A stretch of 6,372 nt of DNA from Gammaproteobacteria bacterium. GTDB lineage: Bacteria; Pseudomonadota; Gammaproteobacteria; JAJDOJ01. Made by a program: the position numbers and the translations under genes. The stretch covers positions 1 through 6,372 of the forward strand of contig JALVEU010000391.1 of assembly GCA_027030565.1 (NCBI GenBank), written 5' to 3'. Of this stretch, positions 1-5,758 are shown piece after piece. Each line of letters opens with the position of its first letter. The stretch's first letter is position 1. The notes under the pieces are model-generated. The model had not been told where the DNA came from. It did not search any database and was given only the letters and a program-made list of their open reading frames with translations.

Positions 1-370
1 CGCCCACGCTCACGCCCGCGCCGAGCCGGGCCCCGGGGGCGACCACCGCCGTCGGATGGACGCCCTCCGGCGGCCGGGGCGGCGGCCGGTCGAACAGGAG
101 CATGATGCGCACGAAGGTCTCGCGGGGGCGCTCGGTACGCAGCAGGACCTTGCCGGGCAGCTCGGGGAAGTCGTGCGGCACCACGAGCGCGGCCGCCGCG
201 CTCTGGCGGGCCGCATCCAGGTACTTCCGGCTCTCGGCGAAGCTGATGTCCGTGGGACCGGCACCGGTGAGGCTGGAGACCCCGCGCACGGCCACGCTGC
301 CGTCCCCCTCGAGGTGTCCGCCGACCGCCGCCTGCAGTTCGGCGAGGGTGGTGCCCGTTTCAGGACGCAT
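1..370 (-). CDS. lpxD: LpxD-type UDP-3-O-(3-hydroxyacyl)glucosamine N-acyltransferase, N-terminal part, cut by left edge
   Basis: LpxD transfers a 3-hydroxyacyl chain from acyl carrier protein to the amino group of UDP-3-O-acylglucosamine in cytoplasmic lipid A synthesis. I translated the reverse strand from an ATG at 370-368 and it stays open to the window edge (123 codons). Residues 7-100 match the LpxD uridine-binding domain: 'TLAELQAAVGGHLEGDG', then 'VRGVSSL', then 'ISFAESRKYL'. Residues 104-123 begin the left-handed beta-helix with hexapeptide repeats ('HPTAVVAPGARLGAGVSVG'). The start lies inside the 3' end of the small membrane gene (11-bp overlap), so translation is probably coupled; I see no good Shine-Dalgarno site, and an in-frame GTG at 388-386 is an alternative start. 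The usual 'NPKY' motif reads 'SRKY' (residues 47-50), so a divergent second LpxD or a related sugar N-acyltransferase is possible. Family assignment is strong; exact substrate is inferred. Confidence 0.85.
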   Translation of the reverse strand, partial: MRPETGTTLAELQAAVGGHLEGDGSVAVRGVSSLTGAGPTDISFAESRKYLDAARQSAAAALVVPHDFPELPGKVLLRTERPRETFVRIMLLFDRPPPRPPEGVHPTAVVAPGARLGAGVSVG

Positions 371-602
371 GGGGCGGGGTCGTGCCACGCTGTCGGGTGA
401 TGCGCGTCAGCCTCAGCGCCAGGAGCGCCACTGGGGTGCCGTGGAGGAACAGGTCGAAGATATCGATGGGCCGTGTGAGCGTTCCGGAGACCAGCATCCC
501 CAGCTTCTCCATGAGGTGAGGCTGGGGTCGGAACGGGGCCAGCCCGAGCAGCACCGCCGCCACGGCCAGCGGAAGCAGGGGAATGCGGTCGATCCAGCGC
601 AT
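360..602 (-). CDS. small conserved-looking membrane protein, function unknown
   Basis: An 80-residue protein read from the ATG at 602-600; a TTG two codons upstream (608-606) is a less likely start. Residues 7-24 form a hydrophobic helix (IPLLPLAVAAVLLGLAPF) and residues 49-68 a second one (FDLFLHGTPVALLALRL), joined by a short segment 'PQPHLMEKLGMLVSGTLTRP' at 27-45 that looks like a motif rather than random sequence. Two membrane spans with a basic tail (RLTRITRQR) suggest an inner-membrane protein. I recall similar short proteins in gammaproteobacteria, sometimes labelled 'RND transporter', but it is far too small to be an RND pump and I would not use that name. Its stop codon lies 11 bp inside lpxD, so the two are probably one transcript and it may serve the envelope. 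No function can be assigned from sequence. Confidence 0.7.
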   Translation of the reverse strand: MRWIDRIPLLPLAVAAVLLGLAPFRPQPHLMEKLGMLVSGTLTRPIDIFDLFLHGTPVALLALRLTRITRQRGTTPPHAS

Positions 603-734
603 GGCCAAAGCGTATCAGCCCGGAGCGAGGGACGAAAGGGCGAAATACCGGATCGCCCGGCACGGCCGTGGCGAGGGACTAGACTCCTTATATACCCGCG
701 TGAAGGCGCTCAGAGGGCGCGGAGGGCAGCCGAG
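603..734. promoter_or_regulatory. divergent intergenic spacer
   Basis: This 132-bp spacer separates the leftward lpxD pair from the rightward DsrE-like gene and must hold the 5' signals for both. The clearest element is an AT-rich patch in otherwise GC-rich DNA, 'CTTATATACC' around 687-696, with TATATA at 689-694 as a candidate rightward -10 box. No convincing -35 box lies 17 bp upstream (CCGTGG at 666-671). For the leftward direction only a poor 'TGATAC' sequence close to the start codon is visible. No clear operator or riboswitch was seen. Confidence 0.35.
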
Positions 735-1250
735 ATGAACCGATCACACACCGGGCACTGCCTGCTGATGGTGCTGGCCATGCTGGCCTCGTGGCCGGCC
801 TTGGCGGCCAAGTTCGAGCAAACACCCTACACGGAGCAGAAGGTGGTCTTCGATTTCTATTTCGACGAGCCCCGCAAGGCGGCCTCGGCCCTGTACTGGA
901 TCCGCTCTCTCATCAAGCCCCTGCTCGAGGAGCCTTACGGCTACGCACCGGAGTTCCTGGATCTCAAGGTCGTGGTGCACGGCACCGAGATCGTCACGCT
1001 GGCCAAGCACAACTACCCCAAGTACAAGGACATTGTCGACCGCATGCGCTACTACGCCGCCCTGGGGGTGGATTTCCGGGTCTGCGGGCTGGCCGCCGAG
1101 GACTACGGCTACCGGGCCGAGGACCTGCAGGACTTCGTCAAGCTGGTGCCCTCGGCCATCACCGAGCTCGCCCACTGGCAGCTCCAGGGCTACGCACTGA
1201 TCAAGCCCGAGATCCTCCCCAAGAAGTACGCCATCGAGGACATCCGCTGA
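735..1250 (+). CDS. exported DsrE-family-like protein (predicted periplasmic)
   Basis: A 171-residue protein starting at the ATG at 735, preceded by GGAGGG at 721-726 with an 8-nt spacer, which decides this start over longer upstream readings. Residues 1-25 look like a Sec signal peptide: a short polar start, the hydrophobic stretch CLLMVLAMLASW, and a signal peptidase I site near 'PALA-A' (cleavage after about residue 24 or 25). There is no lipobox. The mature part has the layout of the DsrE/DsrF/TusD fold: a beta strand 'KVVFDFYFD' (36-44), a helix, 'LKVVVHGTEIVTL' (77-89), then 'RMRYYAALGVDFRVCGLA' (103-120), with C117 the only cysteine left after cleavage. Cytoplasmic relatives carry persulfide sulfur in sulfur oxidation or tRNA thiolation; exported versions are common but not understood. 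It stands 120 bp before pyrG. Family placement is by pattern, the role unknown. Confidence 0.8.
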   Translation: MNRSHTGHCLLMVLAMLASWPALAAKFEQTPYTEQKVVFDFYFDEPRKAASALYWIRSLIKPLLEEPYGYAPEFLDLKVVVHGTEIVTLAKHNYPKYKDIVDRMRYYAALGVDFRVCGLAAEDYGYRAEDLQDFVKLVPSAITELAHWQLQGYALIKPEILPKKYAIEDIR

Positions 1251-1264
1251 ACCGCCACGGCGGT
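1251..1264 (+). terminator. weak hairpin after the DsrE-like gene
   Basis: A perfect inverted repeat, ACCGCC-AC-GGCGGT, begins one base after the stop codon. With a realistic loop it gives a 5-bp stem and 4-nt loop. No T-tract follows, so it is not a standard intrinsic terminator; it could protect the 3' end or contribute to Rho-dependent ending. Confidence 0.2.
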
Positions 1265-1286
1265 CGGTGCGGGCCGGCTTCCCCGT

Positions 1287-1315
1287 TTGTGGGGTGCGGG
1301 GGGCTTTGCTATTCT
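1287..1315 (+). promoter_or_regulatory. candidate sigma70 promoter for pyrG, extended -10 type
   Basis: TGCTATTCT at 1307-1315 fits an extended -10 element (TGn followed by TATTCT, four of six consensus bases). A partial -35 box, TTGTGG at 1287-1292, sits 17 bp upstream and keeps only the TTG. Transcription would start near 1322, about 50 nt before the pyrG start codon. It lies in the only spacer before the pyrG-kdsA-eno block, which makes it the best candidate promoter for that unit. The match is by eye only. Confidence 0.45.
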
Positions 1316-1370
1316 GTAGCGCCGTCCGGGGCCGGGTTCCGGCCCTCTCTCCATATACGGGTCCCGATCC

Positions 1371-3056
1371 ATGCCCCGATACGTTTTCGTGACAGGCGGT
1401 GTCGTTTCCTCGTTGGGAAAGGGCATCGCCGCAGCTTCCCTGGGCGCGATCCTGGAGGCCCGGGGCATCCGTGTGACGCTCATCAAGCTCGATCCCTACA
1501 TCAACGTGGATCCGGGCACCATGAGCCCGTTCCAGCACGGCGAGGTCTTCGTCACCGCCGACGGCGCGGAGACCGATCTGGACCTGGGCCATTACGAACG
1601 CTTCGTGCGCTTCCAGGCCACTGAGCGCAACAACTACACCACGGGCAAGATCTACGAGAACGTCATCCGCAAGGAACGCCGGGGCGACTATCTGGGTGCC
1701 ACCGTGCAGGTGATCCCGCACATCACCGACGAGATCAAGGCGAGCATCCGGCTGGGCGCCGACGACGCCGACATCGCCATCGTGGAGATTGGCGGCACCG
1801 TGGGTGACATCGAGTCGCTGCCCTTCCTGGAGGCCATCCGCCAGATGGGCGTGGAGCTGGGTCGGGAGCAGGCCCTGTTCATGCACCTGACCCTGGTGCC
1901 ATACATCGCCGCGGCCGGCGAGATCAAGACCAAGCCCACCCAGCATTCGGTCAAAGAGCTGCGCTCCATCGGCATCCAGCCCGACATCCTGCTGTGCCGC
2001 GCAGACCGGCCGCTGCCGGACAAGGAGCGGCGCAAGATCGCCATGTTCACCAACGTGGAGGAACAGGCGGTGATCTCGGCGGTGGACGTGGCCGACATCT
2101 ACGAGCTGCCCTTGTGGTTCCATTCGCAGATGCTCGACGAGATCGTGGTGAGCAAGTTTCGTATGGTGCGCCCGCCGGCCGACCTCTCGGACTGGAAACG
2201 GGTGGTGGAGGCCAAGCGTCACCCCCAGGCCGAGTGCACGGTGGCCATGGTGGGCAAGTACGTGGAGCTGACCGAGGCCTACAAGTCGCTCAACGAGGCC
2301 CTCACGCACGCCGGCATCCATACCGGCACGCGGGTGAACATCGAATACATCGATTCGGAGAAGCTGGACGCAGCCGGGCTGGAGGCCCTGAAGGCGATGG
2401 ACGCCATCCTGGTGCCGGGGGGCTTCGGCGAGCGTGGCATCGAGGGCAAGATCGCCGCCGTGCGGGTGGCGCGGGAGCAGGGCATCCCATACCTCGGCAT
2501 CTGTCTGGGGATGCAAGTGGCGGTCATCGAGTACGCTCGCCACGTGGCGGGGCTGGACGACGCCCACAGCACCGAGTTCCGTAAGGACACCCCCCATCCG
2601 GTGATCGCGCTCATCACCGAATGGCAGGACCGGGAGGGGCGCATCGAACGGCGCGACGAGCATTCCGACCTGGGTGGCACCATGCGTCTGGGCGCTCAAC
2701 CCTGCCGCCTGGCACCGGGCAGCCTGGCCCATCGGACCTACGGCCAGGACGTCATCATGGAGCGTCATCGCCATCGGTACGAGTTCAACAATGCCTACCG
2801 GGAGACCCTGGAGGCGGCCGGTCTGCGGATCTCGGGCACATCCATGGACGGTTCCCTGGTGGAGGTGGTGGAGCTGGACGACCATCCGTGGTTCCTGGGC
2901 TGCCAGTTCCATCCGGAGTTCACCTCCACCCCCCGCGAAGGCCATCCGCTGTTCATCGGCTACATCCGGGCCGCGCGAGCGCAGCGTGAACGGCGCCTGT
3001 CCGGGGCGGTGGCCGAATCCAGCTCGAACGAGGGCCCGCAAGCCGAAGTGGTATGA
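1371..3056 (+). CDS. pyrG: CTP synthase (glutamine-hydrolysing)
   Basis: Makes CTP from UTP, ATP and glutamine, the last step of pyrimidine nucleotide synthesis, in the cytoplasm. The 561-residue chain has the full two-domain layout. The synthase domain opens with the nucleotide-binding loop 'GGVVSSLGKG' (9-18) and K39, has Mg-binding D71 in 'DLDLGHYERF' and E139 in 'VEIGGTVGDIESLPF', then 'KTKPTQHSV' (186-194). The class I glutamine amidotransferase domain follows from about residue 290: 'PGGFGERG' (349-356), the nucleophile C378 in 'GICLGMQ', and the H514/E516 pair in 'CQFHPEF', which match C379, H515 and E517 of the E. coli enzyme with a one-residue offset. The start is fixed by the conserved N-terminus 'MPRYVFVTGG', although the ribosome binding site is weak. 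The chain is 16 residues longer than E. coli PyrG because of a polar tail after about residue 540. Its stop overlaps the kdsA start. Confidence 0.98.
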   Translation: MPRYVFVTGGVVSSLGKGIAAASLGAILEARGIRVTLIKLDPYINVDPGTMSPFQHGEVFVTADGAETDLDLGHYERFVRFQATERNNYTTGKIYENVIRKERRGDYLGATVQVIPHITDEIKASIRLGADDADIAIVEIGGTVGDIESLPFLEAIRQMGVELGREQALFMHLTLVPYIAAAGEIKTKPTQHSVKELRSIGIQPDILLCRADRPLPDKERRKIAMFTNVEEQAVISAVDVADIYELPLWFHSQMLDEIVVSKFRMVRPPADLSDWKRVVEAKRHPQAECTVAMVGKYVELTEAYKSLNEALTHAGIHTGTRVNIEYIDSEKLDAAGLEALKAMDAILVPGGFGERGIEGKIAAVRVAREQGIPYLGICLGMQVAVIEYARHVAGLDDAHSTEFRKDTPHPVIALITEWQDREGRIERRDEHSDLGGTMRLGAQPCRLAPGSLAHRTYGQDVIMERHRHRYEFNNAYRETLEAAGLRISGTSMDGSLVEVVELDDHPWFLGCQFHPEFTSTPREGHPLFIGYIRAARAQRERRLSGAVAESSSNEGPQAEVV

Positions 3057-3901
3057 ATCTGTGCGGCTTTCAGGCCGGTCTGGAGCAGCCGCTGTTCCTC
3101 ATCGCCGGTCCCTGTGTGATCGAGAGCGAGGCGCTGGCGCTGGAGACGGCCGGAAGGCTGAAGGAGATCACCGCGGGGCTGGGCATTCCGTTCATCTACA
3201 AGTCCTCCTTCGACAAGGCCAATCGCTCTTCGCACCGCAGCTACCGGGGGCCCGGGCTCGCGGAGGGGCTGCGGGTCCTGGAACGGGTACGGAGCCAAGT
3301 GGGTGTGCCCGTGCTCACCGACGTGCACGAGGACACCCCCCTGGACGAGGTGGCTGCGGTGGCGGACGTGCTCCAGACCCCGGCCTTCCTGTGCCGGCAG
3401 ACCAACTTCGTCCAGCGGGTGGCGGCGCAGGGCCGGCCGGTGAACATCAAGAAGGGTCAGTTCCTGGCGCCCTGGGACATGGTCCACGTGGTGGACAAGG
3501 CCCGGGCCACCGGCAACGACCGGATCCTGGTCTGCGAACGCGGCTACAGCTTCGGCTACAACAACCTCGTCTCGGACATGCGCAGTCTCGCCGTCCTGCG
3601 TGAGACCGGTTGCCCGGTGGTCTTCGACGCCACCCACTCAGTGCAGCTCCCCGGTGGGCAGGGGGACCGGTCCGGCGGGCAGCGGGAGTTCGTGCCAGTG
3701 CTGGCGCGGGCGGCGGTGGCCGTGGGGATCTCGGGGCTGTTCATGGAGACGCACCCGGATCCGGCGGCGGCCCTGAGCGACGGGCCCAACTCGTGGCCGC
3801 TGCACCGGGTGGGCGAACTGCTGGAGGTGCTGTTGGAGATCGACCGCACGGTCAAGTCGCGTCCTCTGGCAGAGGCCGCGCCGGGGACACGCGGGAGCTG
3901 A
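3053..3901 (+). CDS. kdsA: 3-deoxy-D-manno-octulosonate-8-phosphate synthase, metal-dependent class
   Basis: Condenses phosphoenolpyruvate with arabinose 5-phosphate to KDO 8-phosphate, the first committed step to the LPS inner-core sugar. The 282-residue length is normal. Visible family motifs are 'KSSFDKANRSS' (50-60), 'YRGPGL' (64-69), 'TDVHE' (89-93), 'RQTN' (115-118), 'VNIKKGQFLAPWD' (130-142), 'FGYNNLV' (167-173), 'FDATHSVQLPGG' (191-202) and 'ETHPDP' (232-237). The four residues that bind metal in the Aquifex enzyme are all present: C21 in 'AGPCVIES', H195, E232 and D243. E. coli KdsA has asparagine in place of the cysteine and needs no metal. N118 replaces the aspartate usual in 'RQTD'. 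The ATG sits in an ATGA overlap with the pyrG stop and lacks a good ribosome site, so translation is probably coupled. The 'MNLCGF' start resembles the Xanthomonas protein as I recall it. Confidence 0.97.
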   Translation: MNLCGFQAGLEQPLFLIAGPCVIESEALALETAGRLKEITAGLGIPFIYKSSFDKANRSSHRSYRGPGLAEGLRVLERVRSQVGVPVLTDVHEDTPLDEVAAVADVLQTPAFLCRQTNFVQRVAAQGRPVNIKKGQFLAPWDMVHVVDKARATGNDRILVCERGYSFGYNNLVSDMRSLAVLRETGCPVVFDATHSVQLPGGQGDRSGGQREFVPVLARAAVAVGISGLFMETHPDPAAALSDGPNSWPLHRVGELLEVLLEIDRTVKSRPLAEAAPGTRGS

Positions 3902-3953
3902 GGTCTGCGGCAAGGCGCCGGATCCATTTTTTCACCGTGCACAGGGGGACAAC

Positions 3954-5240
3954 ATGTCGGAGATCGTAGACATTCGGGCGCGGGAGATCCTCGACTCGCG
4001 CGGCAATCCCACGGTGGAGGCGGACGTGTTCCTCGGCTCGGGCGCCTGGGGGCGGGCAGCCGTCCCCTCGGGTGCCTCCACCGGTTCCCGTGAGGCCATC
4101 GAGCTGCGCGACGGCGATCCGGGCCGCTATGGGGGCAAGGGGGTGCTCAAGGCCGTGGCCCACGTGCGCGGGGAGATCCGGGAGGCGCTGCTGGGCATGG
4201 AGGGCACCGACCAGGAGCGGCTGGACCGGCGCATGATCGAACTGGACGGCAGCGACAACAAGGGGCGTCTGGGGGCCAATGCCATCCTCGCCGTGTCGCT
4301 GGCGGCGGCCAAGGCGGCGGCTGCCGAGCGCGGTCGGCCGTTGTATCGCCACCTGGCCGGCGAGCAGCGTCCGGTCCTGCCGGTGCCCATGATGAACATT
4401 CTCAACGGCGGGGAACACGCGGACAACAGCGTCGATCTGCAGGAATTCATGATCCTGCCGGTGGGGCTCGGCTCCATACACGAGGCGGTGCGCTGTGGCG
4501 CGGAGATCTTCCACGCCCTCAAGTCCGTGCTCAAGGGGCGCGGGCTGGCCACTACGGTGGGCGATGAGGGCGGCTTTGCGCCCGACCTGTCCTCCAACGT
4601 GGAGGCCCTCGAGACCATCATGGAGGCCATCGACAAGGCGGGGTATCGCGCCGGGCGCGATGTCTACCTGGGGATCGACGCGGCGGCCAGCGAGTTCTAT
4701 CGCGACGGGCGCTACGTGCTCGCCTCCGAGGGCAAGGACTACGATGCCGCCGGGTTCGTCGAGGTGCTGGCCTCGTGGGTGGATCAGTATCCCATCCTCA
4801 GCATCGAGGACGGGTTGGCCGAGGGTGACTGGGACGGCTGGAGGCTGCTCACCGAGCGCCTGGGCGGCCGTGTGCAGCTGGTGGGCGACGACATCTTCGT
4901 CACCAACACCCGGATCTTCCGGGAAGGGATCGAGCGAGGGATCGCCAACTCGATCCTGGTGAAGCTCAACCAGATCGGCACGCTCACCGAAACGCTGGAA
5001 TGCATCGCCATGGCCAAGGAGGCCGGGTACACGGCGGTGGTCTCGCACCGTTCCGGCGAGACCGAGGACGTGACCATCGCCGATCTGGCGGTGGGGGCCG
5101 CCACCGGCCAGATCAAGACCGGCTCGCTCTCCAGGACCGATCGGGTGGCCAAGTACAACCAGCTCATGCGTATCGAGGAGGAGCTGGGGCGTGATGCCGT
5201 CTATGCCGGCACCGACGCCTTTGCACAGCTCCCGGCGTGA
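3954..5240 (+). CDS. eno: enolase (phosphopyruvate hydratase)
   Basis: Interconverts 2-phosphoglycerate and phosphoenolpyruvate in glycolysis and gluconeogenesis; in many bacteria it is also part of the RNA degradosome. The 428-residue chain is full length. The N-terminal domain begins 'IVDIRAREILDSRGNPTVE' (4-22) with the mobile loop 'PSGASTGSREA' (38-48). Active-site residues can be placed against E. coli: H155 in 'NGGEHADNS', E164 in 'LQEFM', E205 in 'GDEGGFAPD', metal ligands D242, E285 in 'SIEDGLAEGDWDGW' and D312 in 'GDDIFVTN', catalytic base K337 in 'LVKLNQIGT', and the loop 'SHRSGETED' (364-372). None is missing. AGGGGGA at 3943-3949 is the ribosome site for the ATG at 3954. It lies 52 bp after kdsA in the same direction, with no convincing terminator between, and supplies the PEP that KdsA uses. 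Confidence 0.98.
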   Translation: MSEIVDIRAREILDSRGNPTVEADVFLGSGAWGRAAVPSGASTGSREAIELRDGDPGRYGGKGVLKAVAHVRGEIREALLGMEGTDQERLDRRMIELDGSDNKGRLGANAILAVSLAAAKAAAAERGRPLYRHLAGEQRPVLPVPMMNILNGGEHADNSVDLQEFMILPVGLGSIHEAVRCGAEIFHALKSVLKGRGLATTVGDEGGFAPDLSSNVEALETIMEAIDKAGYRAGRDVYLGIDAAASEFYRDGRYVLASEGKDYDAAGFVEVLASWVDQYPILSIEDGLAEGDWDGWRLLTERLGGRVQLVGDDIFVTNTRIFREGIERGIANSILVKLNQIGTLTETLECIAMAKEAGYTAVVSHRSGETEDVTIADLAVGAATGQIKTGSLSRTDRVAKYNQLMRIEEELGRDAVYAGTDAFAQLPA

Positions 5241-5306
5241 GTACCCTCGACGGTGAGGCAGGCCGTGCGCGTCCAGGCTCCCGGCTGGCGAGCTCCGCGT
5301 AACACC

Positions 5307-5332
5307 GGGCGGCCTCCCCCACGCCACCGCCC
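5307..5332 (+). other. inverted repeat just upstream of ftsB
   Basis: GGGCGG (5307-5312) can pair with CCGCCC (5327-5332) across a 14-nt loop. The hairpin would end two bases before the GGAG ribosome site of ftsB (5335-5338), so it could either mark the end of eno mRNA or limit ftsB translation. No T-tract follows. In DNA this GC-rich a 6-bp stem can easily arise by chance. The rest of the 104-bp eno-ftsB spacer shows nothing else. Confidence 0.2.
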
Positions 5333-5344
5333 CCGGAGCGCCGG

Positions 5345-5683
5345 GTGAGGCTGCTGCTGGCATTCCTGTTGCTCCTGGTGTTGGGGCTGCAGGCCAAGCT
5401 CTGGTTCGGAGACGGCGGGATCCTCGCCCTGCACCGGCTGGAGGACCAGATCCAGGCCCGGAAGGCGGCCAATGCGCGGCTTCGGGAGCGCAACGCGGCA
5501 CTGGCTGCCGAGGTGGAGGACCTGCGCAGGGCGCATCGTCCGGGCACGCCGTCGGACGACCCCGCCATGGACGCCATCGAGGAGCGGGCGCGCCTGGAGA
5601 TGGGCATGATCCGTGAGGGGGAGACCTTTTTCCTGGTGGTCGAACCTGGGAAGGGGCAGGCGCCGACGCCGACCCCGCCCTAG
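5345..5683 (+). CDS. ftsB: cell division protein FtsB (with extended linker)
   Basis: FtsB is a small bitopic inner-membrane protein that forms the FtsQ-FtsB-FtsL complex and helps activate septal peptidoglycan synthesis. The 112-residue chain has the standard order: a one-helix anchor at 3-20 (LLLAFLLLLVLGLQAKLW), 'WFGDGGI' (20-26) as in E. coli 'WFGKNGI', a periplasmic coiled coil to about residue 60 rich in R, E and L ('NARLRERNAALAAEVEDL', 43-60), then 'AIEERARLEMGM' (77-88) and 'GETFF' (92-96). Residues 1-60 align with E. coli without gaps, including E56. Between L60 and AIEE, however, there are 11 more residues than in E. coli ('RRAHRPGTPSDDPAM'). The start is GTG at 5345, with GGAG at 5335-5338 six bases before it. 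It sits downstream of eno, its usual place. Confidence 0.93.
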   Translation: MRLLLAFLLLLVLGLQAKLWFGDGGILALHRLEDQIQARKAANARLRERNAALAAEVEDLRRAHRPGTPSDDPAMDAIEERARLEMGMIREGETFFLVVEPGKGQAPTPTPP

Positions 5684-5720
5684 GGCTGCCGCCGTGGGCG
5701 GGGTGGCCGGTCGCGGCGGC
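5672..5720 (+). other. possible H-type pseudoknot or alternative hairpins across the ftsB stop codon
   Basis: Two perfect inverted repeats interlock. Stem 1 pairs ACCCCGCCC (5672-5680) with GGGCGGGGT (5696-5704), 9 bp, and its loop contains the ftsB stop codon TAG (5681-5683). Stem 2 pairs GCCGCCG (5688-5694, inside the loop of stem 1) with CGGCGGC (5714-5720), 7 bp. The order is that of an H-type pseudoknot with connecting loops of 7, 1 and 9 nt; otherwise the two stems exclude each other. No T-tract follows, so it is not a classic terminator. Chance pairing in very GC-rich DNA is the main alternative. Confidence 0.35.
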
Positions 5721-5738
5721 GATGAATCGCAACGAAGG

Positions 5739-5758
5739 AAAGGAGCATGTGAATCGTG
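5739..5758 (+). promoter_or_regulatory. ribosome binding site and start region of amt
   Basis: AAAGGAG at 5739-5745 is the strongest ribosome site in the window. The ATG at 5747-5749 lies in the amt frame but is followed at once by TGA (5750-5752), so it cannot start the transporter. The next in-frame start is GTG at 5756-5758, 10 nt from the ribosome site, and gives a plausible signal peptide. I therefore take GTG as the start. The in-frame ATG at 5831-5833 would remove the export signal. Confidence 0.6.

Noticed and set aside
10..663. A 217-codon minus-strand frame overlapping the left genes
   Set aside because: Translation is P/R/A/S-rich and featureless, while two other frames there give a recognisable LpxD N-terminus and a membrane protein.
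744..3041. A 765-codon open frame on the minus strand covering the DsrE-like gene and pyrG
   Set aside because: It lies antisense to pyrG, its translation is low-complexity H/G/L/V/D-rich with no domain, and such antisense frames are a normal effect of high GC at third codon positions.
3902..3953. A T6 run (about 3927-3932) after a GC-rich patch, considered as a terminator between kdsA and eno
   Set aside because: I could not build a stem longer than about 4 bp before the T run, so it does not meet the form of an intrinsic terminator.
3852..5732. A 626-codon open frame on the minus strand over eno and ftsB
   Set aside because: Same composition artefact; both genes underneath are complete and have all key residues on the plus strand.
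5684..5755. Search for a sigma54 (NtrC-controlled) promoter for amt
   Set aside because: No sequence close to TGGCAC-N5-TTGC is present; the nearest TGGCCG lacks the downstream half.
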